From: Zygnema cylindricum
Taxonomy: Eukaryota; Streptophyta; Zygnematophyceae; Zygnematales; Zygnemataceae
Direction: 5' to 3'
DNA: 64,000 nt
NCBI GenBank assembly: GCA_037447655.1
Contig: JBBHKE010000277.1
Location: 58,831-122,830, forward strand
The position numbers were made by a program, and so were the translations under genes. Shown here one piece after another: positions 45,450 to 56,660 of this stretch. Numbering within the stretch: the first letter of the stretch is position 1; every line of letters begins with the position of its first letter. The notes under the pieces were generated by a model. It did not search any database and was not told where the DNA came from. It worked only from the letters and a program-made list of their open reading frames with translations.

Positions 45450-45625
45450 GGAGAGAGAGCTAGAGCCATGGCTGTCTATAATGTCCAAGGAGATAGAGAA
45501 TAGGCTAATACTTAGTTTGTACCAAAAAGATACCGCCAGATTAACGATTTGATCCTGGTACCTACAAACCATTGAAAAACTTAGTAGCCGTTAGCTTTAG
45601 CCATTAGACCAAATCAACGTTGAGA
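45450..45625 (-). mobile_element. tRNA-derived SINE candidate, copy 3
   Basis: On the - strand GGTCTAATGGCTAAAGC (A-box-like, 45594-45610) is followed about 40 bases later by AGGATCAAATC (B-box-like), then a body with ttggtacaaac and the agccatggct block. Spacing fits an internal pol III promoter. Shares block order with copies at 8.2 and 9.7 kb. Confidence 0.55.
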
Positions 45626-45639
45626 TACATTGGGTACAA

Positions 45640-45790
45640 TAGGTATTTAAAAGTGTTCAGATAGAGAATTGCCAGACAAACTGACAAATAACTAAAAGCT
45701 GCTCTAGATCAGATTTGAACCTAAGTCTATCGAGATCTTTGGTAGTGATACGCCTTATCCACTAAGGCGTTATCGAAACGATACACGTGG
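45640..45790 (-). mobile_element. tRNA-like sequence, SINE head or tRNA pseudogene
   Basis: On the - strand CGCCTTAGTGGATAAGGCG (A-box position) and GGTTCAAATCT (a near-perfect B box) are separated as in a tRNA. The following sequence is not tRNA-like, suggesting a SINE head. No CCA or complete acceptor pairing was confirmed. Confidence 0.5.
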
Positions 45791-45839
45791 CGGGTTTCAA
45801 AGATTAATAACCATTAACGTGACAACTAATTAACACCAG

Positions 45840-46422
45840 ACTAACGAAGAGGAACAATTCATGCATCTACGCGAATCTGAACCGTGTAAAATATGTTTTG
45901 ATCGAACGGCCGGCATTGTAGTCGCCATGCGAAGTGAGCTTTTGGCGGCATTCGGAGATAGCATCACGCGGTGCCACGTGGCGTCACATTATTTGATACC
46001 AAAGAAGATGAGAGGAGGAACCATGGCTCCCGATTTGACAGGTGTCACCATGTAGACCTTGTCGTACAATGGCCGTACAATAAGTACATCTCTCATTGTA
46101 CCTTCTTGTACTATATAGTGTTCTTATTCGACTAGGGTTTAGTAGTAGGTAGTCGTGAGTAGGCAGACCAAGACTTAGTGATATTTAGGTACCTCTCTCT
46201 AAGAGAGCTTGTAATTATAAAGGTCATCTTTGACCAGCCATAACTTATTGATCGGGTCAGCAAATTCAGTGATTCTTTTTGCTACGGACTCAAGGGAGTG
46301 ATTCTTTTTGCTACGGACTCAGGGGAGTCTAAGCTACACAGAGGTGTAGTCGGTTAGAGTCTTTGCGTGCCAGGGTGGCACTTATTCAGTGGGAAAGTCA
46401 AAGTGGGGAATATTGTCCAAAA
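45840..46422 (+). mobile_element. Older copia-family LTR interrupted by element F
   Basis: From about 46140 it aligns with the element A LTR family: ctctctaagagagctt, ggtcatctttgacc, ccataactta, agcaaattcagtgatt, caggggagtc, aggtgtagtcgg and cagggtggca. A 29-base segment (gtgattctttttgctacgg) is tandemly duplicated. Sequence resumes at 52518 after element F, so F landed inside this older repeat. Confidence 0.65.
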
Positions 46423-47085
46423 TGCTGGGATATTGTCGTTTTCGCGACATTTCGGGAAGCGTCATTCCAACTTGAATTTGTTTGACGCGAATTGTTGCGT
46501 CATCATATAAAAGTACGACGTCGTTTCGCGACTTTACTTTTGATGTCCGCGAACGAAACATACTATTTCGTTTTGCTTCACTTGTTTATTTCGTGCGGAG
46601 GTGTTACATTTTGCGTGCAGGTGTGTTCGTGGAGCGACACGTGTTTAAGTCAACATTTTGGAGTTTGTTGTTTCAAAGGAAGAAGCGTGTGCGCCTTCCT
46701 TCGTGGAAATTTCATTGAAGAGTGCACAGTCAGCTAGGGACAGACTTCGTCGCTACGCTAAGTTCTGCTTGTCTTATCTTGTTGTCTCTTAGTGCAGAGT
46801 AGCGAGTATATATAGGCAACAGTGTACATGTGCAGTGTATCAATCTATCAATTGTATCTTAGATGATTGAATCATAGAGGATTTGATATTGGAGTAAGAG
46901 ATTATTTAAAGAGGATAGAGAAGAGAGAGAAGAGAGAAGAGAGATGATGTAAAGAGGCTTCGGCCAAGAACACTTATAAATCTTTTTGGCTGAATATTCC
47001 TCTTGTCTTTTATGAGCTTCTGCTGTGTAATGATTTATGTTTTGTGAATTATTTTAAGTGAAACTCTTTTGCTTTACATCCTTCA
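46423..47085 (+). repeat. 5' LTR of element F
   Basis: Starts TGCTGGGATATTG and ends CATCCTTCA. gagtatatataggc at about 46804 is a TATA-like box, with transcription expected shortly downstream. A gagagaagaga-rich stretch precedes the R/U5 portion. Confidence 0.9.
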
Positions 47086-47087
47086 AT

Positions 47088-47099
47088 TGGTATCGGAGC
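47088..47099 (+). other. Primer binding site of element F
   Basis: tggtatcggagc, two bases after the LTR, matches the usual initiator tRNA-Met complement (tggtatcagagc) with one change. Confidence 0.85.
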
Positions 47100-47129
47100 A
47101 AGTGTTTCGGAGTTAGCGAGAGAGAGCGC

Positions 47130-50100
47130 ATGGGGAGGAAGAAGAATAGAAATACTCCTTCCCCCATGTCGACTTCGGAGAGAGCAAGAGAGTTCAGTTT
47201 TTTCGGGTTCTCAATTTGAGGAGACCCGGAATACGGAGAGAAAATTTGAGGAGATGTTTGATACATTAATGAGATATGTAGATTCACGATTTCAAACTCA
47301 ATCTAGTGAGAAAAGAGAATTTGCTTCATTTCAGGCTGCCGATCCATTCAGTGGAGGAGCTAATGAGAGTGAGATAAAAGAGAGAATTAGGAAAGGTAAA
47401 GCAAAGATAGAGGAAGATTCAGATTTTGAAGAGGCATTGGATAATGAAGATGATTATAATATGTCGGGGAAATCTGTGGCCTTTAATGGCACCAATTATG
47501 CGGTAAGGGAGAAATTCATTTCAAATCAACTTATTCTTAAGAGGCTTTGTAGGATTGTCAATGGAGAGGAGAAGATGCCAACGGAGAGCAAGGCACGTGC
47601 TCAATGGAGGTTGAAAGATATTGCGGCAACGACCGGTTTGATGAAGAATTGCACGTCTTCCGTGCTCGATCATTTTCTCGCTCACGGCACGGCCCATGAG
47701 TGTTGGCAAGCACTTGAGGAGCAATATGAGAAAGGCGTTGAGAACAAAGGTCAATATGTTTATACGGATTTTATGAATTTTAAAATCAAGTCAAATGATT
47801 TGATGGATGATGCCGTGAAGCGCTTCAATATTATACTCGAGCAATTACTCAACAATGGCCGAGTAATTTTGGATGCGGATAAATTAAGCGTGTTTCTTAA
47901 CGCTTTGCCGGAGAAGCTTTCGCATCTTAAAGCTATTTTACGAGCGAAGGCGGATAATACTTTCGGATTCACCGTTAATTTTATCAAAATGTCGGAGGGA
48001 ACTCCATCGGCTTCTTCAAGTGGAGGAGGAGGAATTCTCAACTCTACTACTCCTGAAACCCCAGATCTTAACTTTGCCGGTGGTAGAGGAGGTGGTAGAG
48101 GAGGTGGCCCGAGAGGTGGTGGTGGCGGCCGAGGCAACAAGAGGGATCAAGGTCGTCCACCGAAGGTCCCTTCGGATCTTTCCAATGTGACATGCTACCG
48201 GTGTAACCGGCTTGGACATTTGTCTTCATCTTGTCCGGATAAGGATAAGCAATGCCATTTTTGCGGTAAGTGGGAGCATACGATCCCTCAATGTTATGCA
48301 AAGAGTGTAGATTCCGGAAGTGGAAGAGGAGGTAGAGGAGGTGATAGAGGCGCCCGAGGTGGCGACCGAGGAAGACGCCGCGGTGGTGGTCGTGGTTACG
48401 GTAATGCAAATTACTTTAACTATGGTAATGAAACCGGTGATGATTTTCCGGTTCTTAACCTTACCCTTGATTCGGTAAGTAGTGGAGGAAACTTGGAGAA
48501 AGAGTGGATCATCGATACGGGGGCATCTCACCATGTTTGCACGGATGCCACCTTGTTTGATGACATGAGGGAACTTACGGTTCCAAAGTTTATTACGGCT
48601 GCAAGCGGCCATGTCATTTCGGTTGGTACGGTTGGCACGGTTCGGCTTGATCTTATTTCATGGGATGATGATGGGCAAGAGAGATCAACGGAGTATCGTC
48701 TTCAAAATACTCTTTATATTCCGGACGGTTCGGTTAATTTGTTAAGCGTTCCACAAATCCAAAAGAGTGGTGGAAGCTTACTTGCGAGAGGTGATCAATC
48801 TATCGAGATTTGGAATGAGAAGGGGAATATAATTGGAGAAGGAGTTGTAACGGATGCGAATCATAGTCGGCTCTTATGGAGGAAGCTGAAATCCAAAGTT
48901 CCCACCGAGGGAATTTCACATCAAATTTCGGAGTTGAAAGGTGATCTTACCTTATGGCATCATCGAATGTGTCACACATCCGAGGTAAGTTTGAAGAAGA
49001 TGATTCGTCATTCTTCGGTGAGGGGTTTGGACCTCGCATCTGGTGAGAAGGTGAACGGATGCGGAGGATGTAGCAAAGGATGTCAAATTCGGAAATCCCA
49101 TCCGAATAAAGACATCAAGCATCGAGCTCAAAGTCCTTTGGAGGTTGTTCACATTGATCTTTGTGGACATATTAAACCCGAAACAATTGGAGGTAACAAG
49201 TATACTTTGGTGATTGTTGATGACTTCTCTCAGAAGTCATGGGTGTATTTATTGAAAAAGAAATCGGATGCATTTGAAAAATTTAAAGAATGGCATGTGA
49301 TGGCCGAAAGGCAAATTGATAAGAAGCTTAAGTCCATTCGTTCGGACAATGGAGGGGAGTTTGTTGTTTTTGAGGGGTATTGTAAGGAGTGGGGGATAAG
49401 GCATCAATTCACGGCGCTTTATTCTCCGGAGTCAAATGGAGTGGCCGAGAGGAAGAATCGTACCTTACAAGAAATGGTCCGTGCGATGGTTCATAGCTCC
49501 GGACGAGAGATGTTTTTGTGGGGAGATGCGATTCTTACGGCGAATTATATTTGTAACCGAAGACTCACTTCGGTTTCCGGAAGTAAAACACCGGAGGAGT
49601 TATGGAGTGAGAGAAAGCCCACGGTTCATCATTTGAGAATTTGGGGATGTCATGCTACGCTTTATGTGGAATCAATTAAGAGGAAGGGGAAATTTTCACC
49701 AAGGTGTTGGCCGGGAATTTTTGTTGGTTATAGTGCGAAGGGGAATTTGTACGGAGTGTATGATCTGGCTCGTCACACCGTGGAGGAATCTCGGAATGTT
49801 GATTTTCATGAGGATCTCAAATCCGCCATGAATTCCGTTGGGAAATTTAAGGAAAATTTGGATTTTTATGAGGAGAGTGAAATTGAGAGTTTTCCGTTCA
49901 TTGGGGATTCGGAATCCGATGTGGAACCGAATGAAAAAATTAAGAAAAGGAATTTGAAGAAATCGGTTGAAATTGAATTTGAAAGTAAGAGTAATGGATC
50001 TTTAGATTCCCGGGTGCTTTCGAACATTCCAAAATCTCAAAGTTCTAAATTGAGTTCTAAATCGAGTGAGAAGGAAATTGAAATTGAATCTGAGGAAGAG

Positions 50101-50256
50101 AAAGAGGAAAAAGAGGAGGAGCAAGTTATTAGGAGGAGCTCTCGGATTACAAAGGGGAAGAAACCGGAGAAACTTACTTACGATCGAAAAGGGGAAAATG
50201 CATCGAATTCGCATTATTTTCTTTCCGATGCAAAGGAGACGGAGTTTCTTTTGTAG
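47130..50256 (+). pseudogene. Element F Gag-protease-integrase (1,000-codon frame plus frameshifted start)
   Basis: The long frame opens at Met 47254, but a more natural Gag ATG at 47130 reads into a run of six T (47198-47203) where a one-base shift joins it. Domains by residue from 47254: UBN2-like Gag about 70-250; RGG-rich box 276-299; knuckles CYRCNRLGHLSSSC (about 313) and CHFCGKWEHTIPQC (about 333); second RGG box 353-383; protease IIDTGASHHVC (about 420); pre-integrase LWHHRMCH; integrase with HIDLCGH, RSDNGGEF and SPESNGVAER (Asp, Asp, Glu about 632, 696, 724). A Glu/Lys/Ser-rich linker ends at a TAG (50254-50256), then the same frame continues into RT. Catalytic residues are intact. 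Confidence 0.92.
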
Positions 50257-50274
50257 CAATCACTTACGGAGAAT

Positions 50275-51273
50275 ATGACCGGCGACCCTCAATATTATGT
50301 CGAGGCAAGGAGGTCGACCGATTGGGAGAGTAAGTGGAAACCGGCGTGGGAGAAAGAATTTAAGTCGGTGGTTGATAATCGAACTTTTGAGGAAGTGAAA
50401 TTACCGGAGGGGAAAAAGGCGATTGATGCAAAGTGGGTCTTTAAAACCAAAACTGGAGCGTCGGGTGAAATAATTAAGTACAAGGCGAGGCTTGTGTGTA
50501 AGGGGTTCCAACAACGTGAGGGAATCGATTTTAAGGAGACTTATGCTCCCGTGGTGAAGTTCGACTCACTACGGATTATTATTGCAATTGCAGCGATGGG
50601 GAAGAAGCACGTCCATCAAATAGATGTTGAAACCGCGTTTTTAAATGGTGAGTTGGAGGAAGAGGTATATATGAAGGTACCGGAAGGTGTCTCTCCTTTG
50701 CAGGAAGGAAATGTATGGCGTTTGCGAAAGTCATTATATGGTTTGAAACAAGCACCACGCACTTGGTATTTGAGACTTCATCAAGTACTATTGAAGTTTA
50801 GATTTGTACGGACTACGTCCGATTCTGGAGTTTACGTGAAAGGTGAAGGAGTTGACCAAATCATCTTTTCCGTTTATGTGGATGATTTCTTGATGGCATG
50901 CGACAAGTTGGAGCGCATTAATGAGTTGAAACGTTATCTTGGATTACATTTCAAAGTAGCAGATCTTGGAGAGGTACGATATATTTTGGGAATTGAAGTG
51001 ATACCTGACAAGGAGGGGAACATTAAATTGAGTCAAGCTCAATATTGTAAGGAGATTTTGGAGAGATTTGGTATGTCTGACGCGAAACCGCTTTCTACAC
51101 CGTTGGATGCAAACCTACACATTCGTAAGTTTGAAGAGGAGGATTCTATCGACGTACCATATCGAGAGGCGGTTGGTTCACTTATGTACCTTAACGTTGG
51201 TACTGGTCCAGATATTTCGGCCGCGGTTTCCATCGTCAGTCGTTATTGTCACGAGCTTAAGAAGACACACTAG
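50275..51273 (+). pseudogene. Element F reverse transcriptase
   Basis: Same frame as the upstream ORF after a single stop. It shows AIDAKWVFKTK, IKYKARLVCKGFQQ, HQIDVETAFLNGELEEE (motif A), SLYGLKQAPRTWYLRL (motif B) and SVYVDDFLMACD (motif C), then YLGLHFKVADLGEVRYILG. The frame ends at a TAG (51271-51273) where HWEAV would be usual, consistent with a TGG to TAG change. Confidence 0.92.
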
Positions 51274-51816
51274 GAGGCCGTACGACGTATCTTTCGATAC
51301 TTGGTTGGTACGATTGATCTTGGACTTTTGTTTACTTCTGACAAAAAATATTTGGAGTGTGTTGGGTATTGTGACTCGGATTGGGGCGGCGATTTTGATT
51401 TAAGTAAGTCCACGTAAGGATATGCATTTATTTTCGGAGGAGCTGCGATCTCGTTGAGTTCTAGGCTACAACCTACGGTTGCGTTAAGTTCCACAGAATC
51501 TGAGTATATGGCTGCGTGTCATGCATCTAAGGCATCGATTTGGATTAAGGAGATGTTATGTGAGTTAAGCATTCCTATTGGTTGTATGACGATTTATTCT
51601 GATAGCATGAGTTCTATGGCGTTGGCGAAAAATCTTGTGTTTCACAAGAGGAAGAAACACATCAGGATCCAATGGCATTTTGTAAGAGAGTTGGTTACGG
51701 CAAACGGGATTGTATTTTCGTACGTAACAACAAAAGAGGAGGTGGCTGATTTATTGACAAAGGCTGCCACACATGATGTGTTTGAGAGGGGGCGACCAAA
51801 ACTTGGATTATTTTGA
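51274..51816 (+). pseudogene. Element F RNase H
   Basis: The frame continues unchanged past the TAG and a TAA near 51416. It has GYCDSDWGGD (Asp), ALSSTESEYMAACHASK (Glu), TIYSDSMSSMALAKN (Asp) and ADLLTKA before a TGA at 51814. All RNase H acidic residues are present. Confidence 0.9.
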
Positions 51817-51849
51817 AGAGTTTGGCGAATCCGACAATTAGAGGGGGAT

Positions 51850-52512
51850 TGTTGGGATATTGTCGTTTTCGCCACATTTCGCGAAGCGTCATTCCAACTT
51901 GAATTTTTTTGACGCGAATTGTCGCGTCATCATATAAAAGTACGACGTCGTTTCGCGACTGTACTTTTGATGTCCGCGAACGAAACATACTATTTCGTTT
52001 CGCGTCACTTGTTTATTTCGTGCGGAGGTGTTACATTTTGCGTGCAGGTGTGTTTGTGGAGCGACACGTGTTTAAGTCAACATTTTGGAGTTTGTTGTTT
52101 CAAAGGAAGAAGCGTGTGCGCCTTCCTTCGTGGAAATTTCATTGAAGAGTGCACAGTCAGCTAGGGACAGACTTCGTCGCTACGCTAAGTTCTGCTTGTC
52201 TTATCTTGTTGTCTCTTAGTGCAGAGTAGCGAGTATATATAGGCAGCAATGTACATGTGCAGTGTATCAATCTTTCAATTGTATCTTACATGATTGAATC
52301 ATAGAGGATTTGATATTGGAGTAAGAGATTATTTAAAGAGGATAGAGAAGAGAGAGAAGAGAGAAGAGAGATGATGTAAAGAGGCTTCGGCCAAGAACAC
52401 TTATAAATCTTTTTGGCTGAATATTCCTCTTGTCTTTTATGAGCTTCCGCTGTGTAATGATTTATGTTTTGTGAATTATTTTAAGTGAAACTCTTTTGCT
52501 TTAGATCCTTCA
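51850..52512 (+). repeat. 3' LTR of element F
   Basis: Starts TGTTGGGATATTG directly after the polypurine tract and ends GATCCTTCA before the caaaa duplication. Same length as the 5' LTR. Confidence 0.9.
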
Positions 52513-52517
52513 CAAAA

Positions 52518-52740
52518 CACATATTCAAGCTTTGCATTCTGTGGTGGAACAGAGCACACATAAGGTCTTCTTTTCACAGGGGTGAAGGTGTATTGGGGTT
52601 CTGATTGTCAAGGGATCATTCATTTGGGTTTATATCAACTTGGAGTTGGCACTATCTAGATTAGCTTCTTTTGGATCTGCGAATTCTGTGGGCAATGGAG
52701 CATATAGAATTTCAGTATGCCGTATAATGTGTCTGTTAGG
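52518..52740 (+). mobile_element. Continuation of the older LTR after element F
   Basis: Contains tctgtgggcaatggagc, which matches ttttgtgggcaatggagt near 9165 in the LTR fragment there. With the left flank (46139-46422) it forms the pre-insertion repeat. Confidence 0.55.
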
Positions 52741-53574
52741 TATCTGTTAATCTAAAATCTATTACGTACAACGCAACACATATTAGTCAATAAATTTAAA
52801 ACAATACTTTATAGTTCTAAAACTATGGTATTGAAATGAACAAATTAAATTACGTTGTAAATTTTAAATCAAACTTTTTCGAACAAAAGATGTATAGACG
52901 AATAGATCAAACGAGCGACTTCCGCCATTTAATGCACCCTACTGCCACCATCTTTTGACTATTGTTAATTAATGTAAGTAATGTAGTGGTATTTTTTGTT
53001 TTTTTGGTACATTTTTAGAATGTACGGCTGAAATATTTTAGATTTTAGAGGCTAAAATTTTAAAAGGTAGGAATTTTTTAATTTATGATTTTGAATTGGG
53101 TGATTTTGGAATTTTATAACATTTACAATGTGGTAATTGGATTTTGAGAAATCTGGCATTTAATATTTCTGGAGATTGATAATTGATAGGTTAAGAATTT
53201 TATAATTATCAGATTTTGAATTTTGAATTGCTCATAATCGTCCAAATTTCAACTTATGTATTTATTTTGCTTGACCTTATTGCGGATCGTTTCTAAAATG
53301 GCCTGAAAATGCATTAAAAGAAAAAACCAATGTAGACAAACAATGGAAGTGCATTGAGGGAGTAACTAACCTTGCAAAAAAAAAATAGCAGTCAAAAGGA
53401 CATTCTGGATGGGAATGGGAGGGTGTAAAACCAAGTAAAACCCCCTTAAATTAGAACTAATGAAGGAAATATCGCGATTTTTTACCGAAATTGGGGGGAA
53501 CGGGGTCCGCAGAGCGTTAGGGGAATAACACGTTGAGTGTACTGGCCGTACATTTATCTGTACGGCTACATTTA
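52741..53574. other. Non-coding AT-rich interval
   Basis: Nothing recognised on either strand. Confidence 0.45.
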
Positions 53575-53774
53575 TCTCTACGGCCCGTACAGATATCTCC
53601 GATAGTTATCGATATCGGTGTTATCGCCGATAGTAACCGATACTAACGATAAATATCAGTTATTTATCGGCGATAACACCGATAACGATATATCGTACCA
53701 ATATATCGATTATCGGCTACCCGAAAAAAATGACCATATCGGTTATCGACAAATCCTTACCGATACACAACACA
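53575..53774. repeat. cgataa-type repeat element
   Basis: Dense alternation of cgataacaccgata and atatcggtta blocks, ending ttaccgatacacaacac as in the element at 44.98 kb. Capable of extensive self-pairing. Confidence 0.6.
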
Positions 53775-53840
53775 ACAACTAATTTGAGATCGTTGTAGAC
53801 AACTAAAAAACTTGCGACAATTGATAACGTTTAGAAAATA

Positions 53841-54032
53841 CATCGTGAATCGCTATTAGCGGCAATGTTTTTTTCGCCACTTAAAACATCTTATCTCCGT
53901 ACACACTAGTCCACCTTTCAATTTAAGACCGCCAATCGAAAGCTGAGAACCTTACCTTTCAATCGCAACCGTCAGATCCACAATCCGACATGTGTGTACG
54001 AAGAAAAAATGTTTTAATAGCAATTCACGGTG
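53841..54032. mobile_element. MITE family member 4
   Basis: TA then catcgtgaatcgctattag on the left, and aatagcaattcacggtg then TA on the right. Inner cacttaaaacatcttatctc is present, but the right inner repeat has a deletion. The interior shares tttcaatcgcaaccgtcag with the other members. Confidence 0.75.
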
Positions 54033-54228
54033 TAGTTTCTTGTGACATTGTAGATGTTTAGGGTTTGTGACATTTTGACGTCACGATTACTTATGATAGC
54101 GTCGACGTCACCAATTCCGAAACTTTCCGCCGTGAATTCCCGATTTTGTTTTTTCTTCCTTTCTCACTCTACTTCCCATCAAAGTACCCCAAAAGAAAGT
54201 CTAAAGTAATATTTTTTAGAGATCTTTT

Positions 54229-56660
54229 AATTGATTGGGGGAGGAAGAGGGAGAGGTAGAGGGAGAGGGAGAGAGAGAGAGGTAGAGAGAGAGGTAGATG
54301 GAGAGGGAGAGGGAGCCGGAGAGGGAGAGGGAGAGGGAGCCGGAGAGGGAGAGGGAGCCGGGGAGGGAGAATGGGGACTGGAAGGAGAGGGAGAGGGAGG
54401 AGGAGAAAAAGGGAGAGTGAGTGGTCGAGGGAGTGGGAACGGCAAGAGTGGGAAATGGAGAAGGAGAGGGAGAGGAAGATAAAAAGGGAAAGGGGGACGG
54501 ATATGGAGAGACAGCGAGAAGGTGAGGGAGAGGAAAAGGGAGAGGAGAAGGTGTGGGAGTGCGTGAGAGAGAGGAAAAGTGAGAGGTGAGGGAGAGGGAG
54601 AGGGAGAAGGAGAAGGAGAGGGAGAGGGAGAGGGAGAGGGAGTAGGAGAGGGAGAGAGAGAGGGAGAGGGCGAGGGCGAGGAAGAGGGAGAGCTTCAGAG
54701 TGGTAGAGGGGGAGGGAGATGGAGAGGGAAACGGAGAGAGGGAGAGGAAGAGGGTGAGGGGAAGGAAGAAGGGGAAGGGAAAGAGGGGTAGAGGGAGAGG
54801 GAGAGGGAGAAGAAGGAGAGGGAGAGAGAGAGAAAGAGAAAAACTTGAAGGAAGTGGAAGAGGGAGAGGAGATGGAGAGGGAGAGAGAGAGGGAGTGGGA
54901 GAGAGATGGGGAGAGAGAGAGGGAGTGGGAGAGAGATGGGGAGAGAGAGAGGGAGAGGGAGAGGGGAGAGAGGGAAGTAAAGGGAGAGGGAGAAAGAGTC
55001 GTAGAGGGAGAGGGAGAGGGTGAGGGAGAGAGAGAGAGGAGAGAAATAGGCGAAAAGAAAGGGAGAGGGAAAGAGAGAGGAGAAGTATAGGGAGAGGTAG
55101 AGGGAAAGGTAGAGGGAGTGGAAGATGGGGAGGGAGAGGGGGAGGGAGAGATGTTGTGAGAGAGGGAAAGGTAACGGGGAGTGAGAAAAAAAGGAAGAGG
55201 TAGAGGCATAGATAGGTAAAAGTAAAGGGATAGGGAGAGAAGGATTGGAAAAAAGAGGGATAAGTAGGAGAAGAGGGAGAGGATGCGTGAGAGTGAGAAG
55301 GAGAAAGAGAGGGAGAGGAAAAGCCGAGGAAGTGGGAGAGAAAAGAGGGATAGGGAAAAGAGAGGGAGAGGGAGAGGAAGAGGGAGAGGAAGAGGGAGAG
55401 GAAGAGGGAGAGGTAGAGGGAGAGTAAGTGGGATATGGAGATGGAGATGGAGAGGGAGGGTGAATAAGAGAGGGAGAGGGAGAGGGAGAGGGAAAAGGGA
55501 ACTATAGGGAGAGGGATAGGGCAAGTGAGAGGGAGAGGGAAAGGTAGAGGAAGAGGGAAAATGAAAGGGAGAGGGAGAAGGATAGGAATAGATAGAGTTA
55601 TTAGTAAGGGGAGAGGGAGAGGGAGAGGAATAGGGAGAGGGAGAGGGAAAGGGATAGGGTGAGGGAGAGTAGAAGGGAAAGGGAGAGTGGAAGGGAGAGA
55701 GTGGGAGAGGGTTACGCGAGAGAGAGGGAGGGGGGAGGGGAAGGAAGAAATGGGAGAGGGAGAGGGATGGAGAGATAGTGGGAGAGAGAGAGTGGAAGAG
55801 GGAGAGGGCCTAGGAGATAGAGAGAGGGAGGATAGGGAGAAGTAGGGGAAAGTGAAAGGTATAGGGAGAGGAAAGAAAGAGGGGGAGAGGAAAGAAAGAG
55901 GGTGAGAAAAAAGAAGACGGAGAGGGAGAGGAAGACGGAGGGAGAGGGGGAGCGGGAGAGGCAGAGAGAAAGGTATAAGTTAAGGATAAAGAGAGTGATA
56001 CTGGGAGGAAGAGGGAGAGGAAGAAGGATAGGGAGAGGGAGAGTGAGGGTGATAAGAAGGAGAGGGAGAGATAGAGGGAGAGGGAGAGGGATATGGAGAG
56101 GGAGAAGGAAAAAGAGAGGGAGAGTGAAAGGGAGAGAAAGAAAGGGAGAGGGAGAGGGAGAATGGGAAAAAAGAGAGGCAGAGGGAGAGGGGGAGGGAGA
56201 GGGAGAGGAAGAGGGAGAGGGAAAGGGAGATGGCGAGGGAGAGGAAAAGGGTGAGGGAGAGGGAGGGGGAGAGAGAGAGGGCGGGGGAGAGTGAGAGGGA
56301 GAGCAAGAGGAAGAGGGAGAGGGAGAGGGATAGGGAGTGGTAGAGAAAGCGGTCTAGTATAGGGATGAGGAATGGGGGGCGGTAGAAGATGGATAGGAAG
56401 GGAGGGAGAGGGAGACCTAGTGACAGAAGGGGAGATAGGTGGAGGGAGGAAAGGAGAGAAAAAAGAGAAATAGACGGAGAAGGAAAGGGAGAGTTAGGGG
56501 GAGAGGGGGAGGGAGAAGTAGAGAGAGCGGAAGAAGGACATGGAGATTGAGATGGAGAGAGAGATAGATAGAGAAGAAGAGGGAGAGGAAGAAATAGATG
56601 AAGAGGATGACTAAGAGGGTGGTGGAGACGTGGAGAGATATAGGGAGAGGGAGAGGGAGG
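54229..56660 (+). repeat. GA satellite (gggaga)n, about 2.4 kb
   Basis: The + strand is almost pure purine, built on gggaga/gagagg hexamers with many point changes. All long reading frames across it (Arg/Glu/Gly-rich on +, Pro/Ser/Leu-rich on -) are products of the repeat. Confidence 0.95.

Larger units (their letters stand above)
46423..52512 (+). mobile_element. Ty1/copia retrotransposon F, structurally complete
   Basis: Two 663-bp LTRs (46423-47085 and 51850-52512) with TG...CA ends flank a primer site, a gag-pol frame and a polypurine tract (agaggggga at 51840-51848). The 5-bp target duplication caaaa lies at 46418-46422 and 52513-52517. My hand count gives about 15 differences between LTRs, near 2.3 percent, so insertion is comparatively recent. 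The coding region has a frameshift near the Gag start and three in-frame stops, so this copy is non-autonomous, but its structure could be mobilised in trans. Confidence 0.95.

Noticed and set aside
54169-55524. 451-codon Pro/Ser/Leu-rich frame on the - strand and many Arg/Glu/Gly-rich frames on + through 54-58 kb
   Set aside because: Pure translation of the GA satellite; composition follows the hexamer and there is no domain or conserved start.
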